Below, one piece after another: positions 28,701-40,700 of a stretch of DNA of 64,000 bases; the first letter of the stretch is position 1, and each line of letters opens with the position of its first letter. The stretch is taken from positions 28,079,848-28,143,847 of the forward strand of contig CM063244.1 of NCBI GenBank assembly GCA_032158295.1, read 5' to 3'. Under the pieces are notes generated by a model. That model saw nothing but the letters and a program-made list of their open reading frames with translations. It searched no databases and was not told where the DNA came from. The stretch is from Pycnopodia helianthoides. Lineage: Eukaryota; Echinodermata; Asteroidea; Forcipulatida; Asteriidae. Position numbers and translations under genes: made by a program.

Positions 28701-31700
28701 CACTAATGCAATAATGACATTTATTGTTGCAGTTTGAACTTCTAATACAGGATTCCAATTGGCCTCTTGTCACTGGGCATGCTCAGTGGTCTAGTGACGA
28801 AACATTTGTTCTAAAAGCAGGGCCCAATTTCAGCAGAAATCAGCAGGAAACCAGTCACAAATTGTACATTTGACATGGTAGTTTGGCCGGTAACCTTATT
28901 CTGGTGAGCATAATTTTGTTGTGCTTAGCTACTTTTTGTGCTTAAGCAGCTCTACGAAATTGGGCTCAGGTGTCATGGGTTCGATTCCCAACCGAGTAGT
29001 ATGCCTGTGGATTGGTTTTTTTTTTCCACAGGACTTATCGCACATCGGGTGAAACAAAAATATTATTCTTTATCCCTGATGCAATTACTACATCGATTAC
29101 GTATTTTATCAACCAACAATGTTTTCAAAAGCTGTAGGGAATCAATTTCCAAACCAGCAAGATTTTGTCCTTCTACATGTAGTTCCTGGTCTCAAATTTG
29201 GGTACAAATGGGTGACGCATGACCATGCTAACTGCAGGTGAGTAAATCCTGATACGGCAGGCTGAACAAACACCAAGAAAGCTTTCACACTTTAGACAAA
29301 CAATGAGGTGGTTGCAAGAAGAGGCATAAATGGAACAATGAAGATGATTTCCCTGAGGTGTCTGACAGGCTGGAAAAGGGAATTCTGCAGGCTCCCTCAG
29401 GAAAATAATTCCAGTGTTTCTTTTCTTCACTTTTCTTTTTTAATTACAACACTCCAAGGGTATATGGAATGTGGGCCAATAGAAACAAAGTGGACTGGGA
29501 TCAATTTAACCAAAATTGAGTTTTTGAAAGCTTTTGTCCCACAGGTAACCTTAAAGATAAAAATAGAAATCTAGGGCAAGGGTCGTTAATGACTTGCTGT
29601 GTTTAACATAAATTTCTATGAAGGCACAAAAACCAACTATTATCTACTATACAATCACATGCTTTTTTTGTTCCTTACTTGCTTTTGATATTATGTACAT
29701 GTACAACGTATGTAAACGCCATCCATTTTAACCAGGAAGCTGTTGTCAAAAAAGTTTGGAGTTACTGAGAACACAGTACCTCACATCATAGAAGCAAAGG
29801 GACACATTCACTGCACCTGTTAAGCTTCAGTGTAGACTGAAATTCCACCTTTGACTTCACCATAATACACCCATCAGAGATTATTCATTGAGGTGGAACA
29901 AGTTTCACAAACAGTTCATGACTCACCCTGACAAGGATATTCAAAATAGTTCTACGGTGCAGTACACAATTTTGGGGGGGTCAAAATCTAAGAGAATCGG
30001 TGGGGTTTAAAGCATGGTTTAAGGTACGCATTGAATGGGTATTACTGAGAAATAAAAAGACCAATGTACAGAAACAGCTTTTTGAAAAATGAAAAAAACT
30101 ATCTGATCGCTTAGTACAATTGGGGGTGCATAATGCAGTTTATCTTGTTTGCACATTAACTCAATGTCAATAAATTGAGAATGCATTTAAGTTACAGTTC
30201 CGTCCCACGTGTGTAAGAACATTGCATCAGTGAATTGTTGCATCGATACTTAGGTGTGGCTACTCTTACCACAAGATCCGTTATCATATATAAGCATGAT
30301 GTGCATACGTGATTGGGTTTTTCTTCCCATGTATGGCTTGCACTCCAACTGCAGTGTAAACCTTAATGTATTGTAACGACCAATTTGCACGTACTGTATG
30401 CTTACTTCCTGGAACCTTATGGGAACTTTGTACAGCCCTGGACTCTCTCGCACTGATGTTATGTATGGCTACTGTCTGCTCATAGTCAGCCATTTTGGGA
30501 GTGAAATTGCATGGGATGGTACATGTACTTGTCCAACCGCACGCACGCACGCCGCCTTAACCATGTTAACTGTGTACCACACAGAGACACACTAGAGCCC
30601 CTTACACACGAGAGCTATTTAGCAGGGGTCCCTCGCTTTATTTTAGCACGGTTGTACAATTTTACAAACTGCACTTCGTGTGAAAGGACAACAATCTTTT
30701 GGAACCTTCCAAGGTCCCTATAGTGAAATCGCAATGGGACAAAGTGACAGACTACCGACACCCATTACCGAGCACCGTTACTCACTGGTGCTCGTGTGAA
30801 AGGGCCTTAGGAATAAGACTCCCAAAATGGCGAAGCCAAGATTGATGGCCCGTTGATGACGTCAGGTGAATTGGGGCGATAAGAGTTTCAGCAGCTGTCT
30901 GAAGGCAACAAAATCAAGCATTTCACCATGTCCCAATGTTTTAATGCACATTTATCATCTACAAGTGCGTGTAGGGTTCATCATGTAGCAAAAATCCTTC
31001 CATTGCAATTAAACATCCTCAGCAATAATCCAATATTGAAGACATTAAGTAAACCATACACACGTACATGTAAGCACCATTGGCACATTGGTGATGTTTC
31101 ATTTGTAGGGGGGGGGGCTCTCCCTAACCCCATCTACCCCCTTCAGCCCCTACCCCAGCCCAATCCCCCCCAGCCCAATCCCCCCCCCCCAAAAAAAAGG
31201 GCAAGGATTCAAGGCACAATGCTTAACAATAAAAAAGTGGACTTGGTGGTTAAATTTATCACTGGGTTTGAATGTTGCATCATTTATTTGCTGAAGAAAA
31301 AAAAAAACTAAGCAAGATACACGTACACATGCAAGTTACTCTCCAGTGTTCCACCCTTGCTCAGAAATTCTGCTAAGGGGCATTCCATTGTAAGCAGAAA
31401 TAAGATCAAGATGTTGTACAAAGTACGCAGATCTCATATGCATGAATTTGGTAAGTAGTAGGCAAACATTTTATCAATTTCTTACAGCTTCAAAGTGTCT
31501 TTTAACATCAACAAACCATACCTTGCTGATCGTCACATTATCACTGCATCACTTGCTTCCAAGATAATTTCTGTCGTCTTGTGACAACATCTACATATGG
31601 TACATGGTACAATGTACACTAGACGTGTAATGTAATTCAGATTTTCTCACATTTCAGGGAACGACATGCGTCAACAAGTGTGCAGGTGTGAACTAGATGA

Positions 31701-34700
31701 GAATGTATCACTTTTTGAACTGAGCAGAATTTGGGTTCTAATTGATAACTATGGCGGGGGGTACTGTCCATTATATATTGCCATCATGAATGTGTTGACC
31801 AAATTCACCTGACGTCATCATCACAACTCTTGGTTGTGCCATTTTTGGAGTCAATGTCCCCGTGTGCTATACAGTGTAGTGCGCATTTCAGGCGACGCTG
31901 CATTTACACGGTTTTTGCAATTTGACACAATGCATTTAATATTTGTTTGATATTTAACCCACCTCTTGTCATTTGACAAAGTGTTCATAATAAACACAAA
32001 AGAGAGAGAAACTGGTCCACTCCAAAAATTCTTTTAAAAAACTTTGAAACAACATGGACGACTTCATGAAGAACACCAACCTTGTCCACCATGACACGAC
32101 CTTGCCTCATTTGGACAAGGGGGAGGGGGAACAATCATTTTGGAAACGATGACTGCGAAGCATCCTAACCATCCAGTAGTTGAATGTTGGCACAATATAC
32201 AATGTCAGTTTACATGTCAAAATACAGTCATGAAAGGTGACGCGTGTTCCACCAATCAAACGACAAGGATCTGTGTATATGCGGTATATACATTGTGGTG
32301 TACACTAATATCCAGCTACATGGGTGTGTTGTTTTGTTTCATCCGTCTTGTGCAAATTGGCACTGAGACTACTCAACCCCTGACCAAATGCAAAAATGCA
32401 AACAGATGTATCCCAATTATCTTTCCTTTAGGAATCCCGACAGCCTGGGAACCAGCAAGATAAGCACAGATCTTCGTAATGTGCATGATAAATAACATAT
32501 TTTTAATAGACGGCAGTAACAGGGCTTGAAACTAATACTGGACCGCAGGCCCCGAGGCCGGTGATTTGAGGCCGGTGATTTTATGCCGGGGCTGGTAAAC
32601 TCTTGACCAGACAAGTCCAGAGGTCTCGTGGTTTTCATTTGAATAATAACACCCTCACAGTGTAATAACAAAATGATGTTCAAATGTTGACTTTGAGTCT
32701 GATAAAGATCTTCTCAATTTTATACCCATGAGACAAATGATATAAATTGAACCGCTGGTGCCTGTCTACATCAAAGCACAAATGTTAACCTTTTGATTCT
32801 GGTCTTGTGAAATAAATCATCGACAGCAGGCAAAAAATGTGAACTGTACAAGTCTTGAGGATTTTTACCCAAAAGATTTGAGCTCTGCACTGCATGATTT
32901 AAAAGCAGGGAGTCTTCAGTAATTCTCTACAGTCTACAGTACTTGATCACTTAGTGTGGGTGTGTGTCTGTGTGTGCATGCACACCACCTAGCAATTGAC
33001 AGCCAAAAATTCAACGTTGCAATGTACACATGTATCTAGAGTCTGGACTTTCATCATCTGAAATGTTAATTTTCTTTTGAGGTGCCATGGCCTACTGCTA
33101 CTTACACAGCGTGCAATTGGCCCACCCCTTGATGAAAGTGACACATGTCGTGTGTTTTCTGTCTCGCAAGACGGCACTTTCCACCCCAAGCTCCCCGGCA
33201 TTTTCATCATATATTGCCAGGACAGAGAGTCTTTGCATTTAAATCTCTGGTATCTGTATTGCTTTATGGAATGAAGCATGAAATTTGGTGGCTGTAAATA
33301 TTGAGGCAGACAGGGGAGGGGAAAACCTGTGCACGCCATGGTTCTCTTCTGAAGAGAGGGGGGGGGGGGGGAGACACCCCAGTAAAGTAGTTTCCATCAG
33401 GAACTGCTAATGCTATTGGGATTACTTAACTCAGGTTTGTACAGTCCTCGGCAAAAAATGCTGATCAGTTTAGTAGAAACTTGTTAAAGGTGACTGCATT
33501 TTTATAAACTGATTTGTGTTTAACAGTGCATGTATAATGTAACATGCATCCATACTTTATTAAAATAAAGATTGTTATCTGAACAAAAAGCCTTCGGACA
33601 AAAAGCACTGAAGGCAAGTGCTTTCACTGCAACAGTCTACACGTTGTGTATTATCATCGGGCGCCGTTCAATCTTTTTTCAACATGGTCAGTCATGTACT
33701 GAACATGTACTACAAGTCATACCGTCATACGTACATTGTAAGAAAATGTACGGTTACATGTGTGTGAGCAAACACGATGTCTTCAGGGTGTGGCAAATCA
33801 TGGAGACCGTAACAACCCTCAGCGAATGACTTAACTTGTGAACAAATTAGCAAAATGCTGCACAAAATGTATCAGTTGCTTTGCAAAAAAAAATCAGCAT
33901 TTGTGACTCAACTTATAAGCATTCAGTGTGCACAAATCATCCTCAGTCTTAGCTATTTTGCTGAGATGCGAAATTGCTGAACAGATCATTCCTTGAACCT
34001 ACGTTTCAACTTGCATAGAGGATTAAACTCCACTCATTTACCGTAACATATGTTAAGTGTACAGCAACATTTTCTTCATTCTGTGTTGTTTGGAAACCTA
34101 CATAATGTCAGTCATATTAAAAAAGAAAACGCCTACATCAGTGTTGTAGTCGAGACCTGGGAGTCCGAGACCGAGACCGAGACCTGGAGGTCCGAGACCC
34201 TAAGGTCCGATTCAAGACGAGACCTTTTGGTCCGAGACCGAGACCTCGAGACCACATGTGTAAATTACATACATGTAATAAAATTAGACACATAAAAAAT
34301 GAAATGAAAGTCTTTTATTGATGTAAAACAAGCTGAGACATGTCTTTTGCTGCTAGATAATTACTGTGAAATCTTTTGTGTACTTGTTTTACAACAATAC
34401 TGTACTGGATAATACAATATTTATCAACAATCAAATATAATAAGTTTGTTCTTTCGGATTCAGGAATGTGCCCAAACAGTTGTTTTTTGTGTAGGTTCCT
34501 GTCCATTTACAGAATATCTTCATTGCACTTCAGCTCAGAAACATCAACATGGACAAACGTGCTTTGTCAATGGGTTTTTTTCTTGATCATAATGTAATAA
34601 CGTTACATTTTTATCCACTTTCATGAATATCATATACAAAAGTGAAACTAAGATATGGCTTAACCCTAACAGCACCAAATCTATCAAAATCAACCGGTGG

Positions 34701-37700
34701 AATATGGTTATTTTGTAAGATTTGGTACACCACCAGATTGATTGATTCTGATGGATTCAGTACTTATGCAAAAAATGCATTGGTTGATTATGATGGATTC
34801 AGTACAGTTGCATATTTACTGTCTCTCAATTGATTGATTTTGGCGGATTTGGTATGGTTTCTAGCCAAAACACCTAGGGAGTTAGGGTTAATCAGTGTTA
34901 TAATTGACATTCAATTTGCAGTTTACTGAGAATCATGAGCAATGAAATCAATTTGAGTAATGTTAATTTGTGTTACTTACTTGGCTTTATAGGCCCGACT
35001 TAAAATGCATAGTGAATACTGAACTTGTCCCCGATAATCCGTGATTCGATTTGTCGTTGAGCAAAAAATGCCAACTGCAGAATGTTTCTTGTTGCCTTCC
35101 TTTATGGTCCTTACAACCAAATCTTATTACAGCAGAGTTACTGGACATCTTGTGATAATCGTTAAAAAAAAAAAGCGAAAACTTTATTTTATCATGCCAC
35201 TCTAGCAAACTCGTACTGTAGTGTATGCACCTGTTTGCACCATGCGCAATGCACCTGTTTACCTTTCACAACGAGTAGTGCATGTTTTGGTCATAGCTAG
35301 AAACTCGCTCCCAATTTTATCGAACTCATGATGGGTAAAGCCGATGGCACAAGCACACACATGGCACTATGTACATGTACAGTACATATAGCTCGCTGCG
35401 TGCAAGCTCACACAACCACAAGCGAGGTTGTCTGTACAAACTGCAAGTTTTCTTAAACTATTCGCTATCTGAATAAATCAAATAAATTTGCATATTTTGC
35501 TGGTCTCGAAGCGAGACCAGGCAAATATTCGAGACCGGAAGGGTCCGAGACCGAGACCAAGACCGAGACCACAGGGTATCGAGACCGAGACCAAGACCAG
35601 CAAAAAGTGGTCTCGAGACCGAGACCGAGACCGGTCTCGAGACCTACAACACTGGCCTACATATATCATGGTGATTGTTGCCAAGCCTTCACACTTGGCT
35701 TTGTTACATATTGACTATTGAAAATCATCTAAGTTGGGGCATCGAGGTGGCTTCAGAGGGCGACTCCTCATATCAGAAGCTGCCAAAATTTGCAGCAATC
35801 CGGGAGACTTTGTACAAGGAATAAGGGAGATACATGTATTTACAATGTGTTCTATAAAAATACATTCATTATAATATGGGAAAAAGTTTCCATAATCAAG
35901 TAGATTTTCAAATTCGTTCACCAGAACATGGAAAGATTGGTTTATTTTCAGGGAACTTTCTGCAGAATCAGGGAGAGTTGGCAGCTGTCTATATCAATCT
36001 GTACGTTGTGCTGAAAGCTAACATCTGCTCTGCACGGTTTATTGCAATCATTGTTACCTATGTGTAGATTGATTCAATTGTAATGTACACAGATAGGACG
36101 TTCCCACTTCCGCATGGCACCCTCCATAGCCAACATTTTCTCTTGACCTTTGGTCATACTTTCTCCCTCAAGAACCACAGTTAATCTTCCTGGATTGTGT
36201 TATTTTGCATCGTTATATTTATAATTTGTTGATCTGTTGATCAAAAGGTAATGAAACGAAGCACACGTTACTTTGCAAAAAAATGCGTCCATGTACCACA
36301 ATGTCATCACCACAAATAGAGATTGTAAACATGCTGCATGTGAAATTACACTTCACACGCCCACGAATGCAGTTTTTGCTCGTTATCGAAAACCTTAATT
36401 ATTAATAGGATTGGACTCACATGAGCAGTGTGTACAGAAACGCTATCAGCGGACTGGTTCACGTAGGTTGACAGGCACAAAGTATTTTGTGTAGTGGTTT
36501 CTATTATGTGTAAACCTAAATGGACTTTGAGCGAGAAAATTTATAAGTAATCCTTGTTTCACTGACACAAACATTTCCTTTCATTCAATCAATATTGTTT
36601 TGAAAGGGGCATAATAAAGTGTGTATATTGTAGGCCAACATGGTGTCTTTAACACAATTTACTCAAAATACATTTGGGCAAAACTCTTTGTTTTAACACT
36701 TCAAGATAGTCATACTACATGTACAGTGTCTCTACTGCAGTGGGGGAGGGAGGCTAATGAGGGCAAAGACAGAATTCATACACCATTCCTTTGTTATTAT
36801 CATTCCTTTGAATTATTTAGATCTCTTTTTTCTTTGGGGGGGGGGTGATGGCAAGAGTTCTGAGCAGGAGGGGTACCGAGTGCCTACACCACAGAGGCAC
36901 AGAATATCTCCATACATTGTTAAAGGAACATTACAGAATTGGTACTTGTAAAATATACTTTTGATCACAGATTTACATAAAACTTACACGGTCTAATGAT
37001 GATGATAATAGAAATCATCCCTTGAAATATTTCTGTCTGAAATGCCATATTTGAGGAAAAATGAATAAACTAATTTTCCGTTTGGAGTTTATCGCTCAGT
37101 GAGCATTTTATTCATCTGTTGAACCTAAATGATTTCTTGCAAATGTGTAGTCGGTTTTTCACTATTTTCTCGTGACCCAGAGGGGCGATCGATCTCAAAC
37201 TTCTACAGGTTTGTCAGTTTATGTGTATGGTGGATTACATAAAGTGCTTACACTGCCAGCAACTGTTTTGTTAGCAAAAACCAATTCTGTAATGTTCCTT
37301 TAACATCATATACTGTAAAGTACAAACATTTGCAAGACATCAGTGTTGATTGAAAATACATCCTAATCTATAATATTTTTTCTTCTCTTCAACCCAATGT
37401 AATCTAACTGAGGCTGGATGGCATATTTAGTCTGGCCCCTTTCATGATATGAGCTCTCATTGTCACTGTTGTATGCACGGTACAAACCCAGATGACTGCA
37501 GCATGATAACTGTCTGTGCTGAGTGCTACAGACTACCTCACTTTCACTATGAAAAGGTTTAGTTCCTTTTAAATATTCAACCCCTGAAGATTAATCACTT
37601 CAGCTGCAGTGTTTGAGTTGTTGTACTTTCCAACCTTGTTTTAATTTATATTAAGCTCATTGTGTTTTTGAAGCATTTTGTTTTGTTTTAAAACTAAAGT

Positions 37701-40700
37701 TTAATTTGCAGATTTCGATGGGATCCCTTTTGCTCGCTCCAACTTCAAAATAAACCATACTAAAATGGCATTTAAACCAACAATTCAGCAATTCCACAGC
37801 AGCCATGGACCACTGCCAATACAAATATTTCTACTCCGCTAATAAGAGAAGCAAAACAGACCTTCACAACCAAGGAATTTCCTGTTAATTATGTTACCAT
37901 ACTTTCACACTGGAGTGCTAAAACGAAAGCCAGAAATGCTATGTATGTCAGCAGACACATTAAACATGACTCAGATGACGGACAATGTACATGGTATGGC
38001 GATGAAGTAACTTGTTAACATTCATAGCAGTCTCATAATTACAATTAAAGTAAAACTTCTGAAAGGATTGTTACATGTACCTAAAGATGATCTGCTTCAG
38101 ATATTTATTTTTACATTAGATGTAAATGTAAAATCCCATGTGAAAATAGTCTAATAGTCAAACTTCCCAAACAAATGCGATATTTAAAATAATGTAAAAA
38201 TTGGTTAGTTATATAGTAGCCTGATGCTTCGACCCTAGCAGAGTCTTTCTCGAAGGCTAAATGACAACACAACACACATAACCAGGTATTAAAAACAGGC
38301 GGGTATAACTTACTTAGACGACAGATGAAGTAGAAAATAAAATGCAAGAGTATCCAGGGCCAAAAAAGGGAAGGGGTAAGGAGAGAGGACTCAATCAAGA
38401 AGACAGGAACACAATGCACCCCTAATGTAAAATACAACAAATTGTGTATTTATAACCCACTGCTTATCACGTAGGGTTCACAAAGTGGCCTTTAGTCACA
38501 CTGTCACTGGGCATGCTCGGTGCTCTTGGGGTTAAGATTCTGCTCTAGAATGCAGGGGTAGTGGGTTCGAATCCCACCTGTGTAGCCTGTGGATTTATTC
38601 TATAGGACTCGGAGAGCACTGGGTGGGGCCTATGAGTAGCTGTATTAAACATTGATGTAGCGGTAAAACTAAAATATACTCTTAATGCCTGATTCAACTA
38701 TTACATCTTTTGAATATTTGGGAACACGAACTCAACACAATGTCAACAACCAATCCATTTGTTCCGAATAATATAGCAGCAACATGTAGGGCTCCAACCT
38801 CTTAGGATTTTAAATTGCATCTAGGCCTATAATTTTTCCCAGTAAAACGAAAAACTGTTTAATATTTAGTTGGAAAATTATATTGATAATTTGTTTTTCT
38901 TTTTAATGACAATCAATCAGACTTTCCGTTCACATTAAAAAAAAAAAACATAGTTTTAAACACAACACCCATCTAGGAAAATAAGCAACTGTGAACTTGT
39001 GTGACACAAAACTTCAGACTGGGGAAAGATTTTCAATTTAATAAGGTGTACTCAATGCAAGGGCTTTGCAGAGCCACCCAGAGGTATCCCATTGCAAGTC
39101 TTTCATGGGAAACAACAAAAAGCCACAAACGTGTGTTTACTTTGAAAGCAGCTGCTTTTGTGTGGTCTCTTGGTCAATGACTGGTCAGGAAATAAACAAA
39201 GCCCCAATAACCCCCAGGCAACTACAGCGGGGTCTATGGACAACTACTAGGATGTCATCTTAATAAAAATAACGATTCTTCTGCAATAGTCGGAGATTTC
39301 AAAAGGTGAAAGTGAGGAGGGGGAATCAGATATCTTCAGTCTTGATTGGAGGGTTTTTTATTTCATGACCTGGAGGGGCAAATTGAGAGCTTCCTCAGTT
39401 CTGGAGGTCGTTATACTGTAAGATGTCTAGACACCAAGTCAGGCCTGATCTTTCAGAAATATTGAACTCAAAAGGAGGCATTTTTGTTATCATCAAAAAG
39501 TCAACAAATCAGACACCATAGCTCCGATGTTTTTTGAAGTCTGCACATAATCAAATTCAAAGTATTGTACCAGCAAAGAAAAATATGTGAACATTTTAGG
39601 TCAGAGACTGATAGTCCCCTTGTATTGCATAGCAAAATACATGCGACACAAAACCCAATTTAGCTGCTAATCTCTGTCGTCTTTGCTAAGCTCAGTATTT
39701 AGCGTTCAGTGTGCACATAACATGTTCAGTCTAAATATTTTACAGTGCAACATTGCTGGACGAAATCAGTCCTGTAGGGTGTTCTTTTTGTGAAAAAAAA
39801 ACTGAAGTTCATAATAAGTTAATTCATAACGCAATAAATCACTGGCCATGTTTTTTTTCCAATCCATTAGGCTACTTTGTCAACCGGAATTTCTGGACCA
39901 ACTTTACAGTCATAGCATTTGTTTCTAATACCATCTTTCATTCCAGTACGGTTTTTGGATGACAGTTTGTAAATTTTTGGTCTTTGACAATATTAGTGAA
40001 AACTCCTTCTAAATCACTCCAGAAAATGGCACAAGACGGAGGGATTGATACAGATGTTGAAACACGTCTAACTACTTAGTCAAGCCACAAAGACAAGCAA
40101 AAAAATATCCAGCAAAACAGCACTTCTGTAGTACAAGTATGATAAATAATGACGATTCTGTCCAAATAAGATAAGGTCTTTCTTTTGAATGCATACAGCC
40201 AGAGATCATCATTCAACTTCAAGTATACGAACAACAAAGTTCGCTCATAAAACTAATAAATTACTTTCAGTGGCTTCCATAATTATACAGAACTGCAAAC
40301 ATGAGTTCTGTACTCAGAGACTGAAAGGAACAACGATAAAATCTCTCAGACGAAACTGAAAGACTCAGTAATGTCATAGAAGTGTAGCCTTGATACATGT
40401 ACTTCCCTTCTCACACGATACAGGCCCAATACTTCGTTTTCTCCTTGGTAAAAGGCACCTCTATGAGGAAATTATATTTTTTTGGTGTTGAAAATTTCAA
40501 GGGGCATCAAAGCAATGACCAGGGGCAACTGAGGCAATTCATTGCCTTCATTGCTTAGGCCTGATAATACCTACAATCAGTTTTCCAAACATTTTATGGG
40601 GACATCAACAACATAACTTCCTGAAAAACATTGGTTTAAAAAAGAAAAAAATTACCAACTACTGTTTATTTTTAACAAACAAATATTCAGATTTGACTTG

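Noticed and set aside
35478..35721. Frames on both strands rich in Arg-Asp/Arg-Ser like splicing factors
   Set aside because: The bias comes from the CGAGACC repeat of the hAT-like element; both strands give RD/RS runs.
38111..38440. 109-codon minus-strand frame with hydrophobic segments
   Set aside because: The segment EKDSARVEASGY is the translation of the Penelope-like tail motif also found at 50.3 kb; no gene family was recognised.
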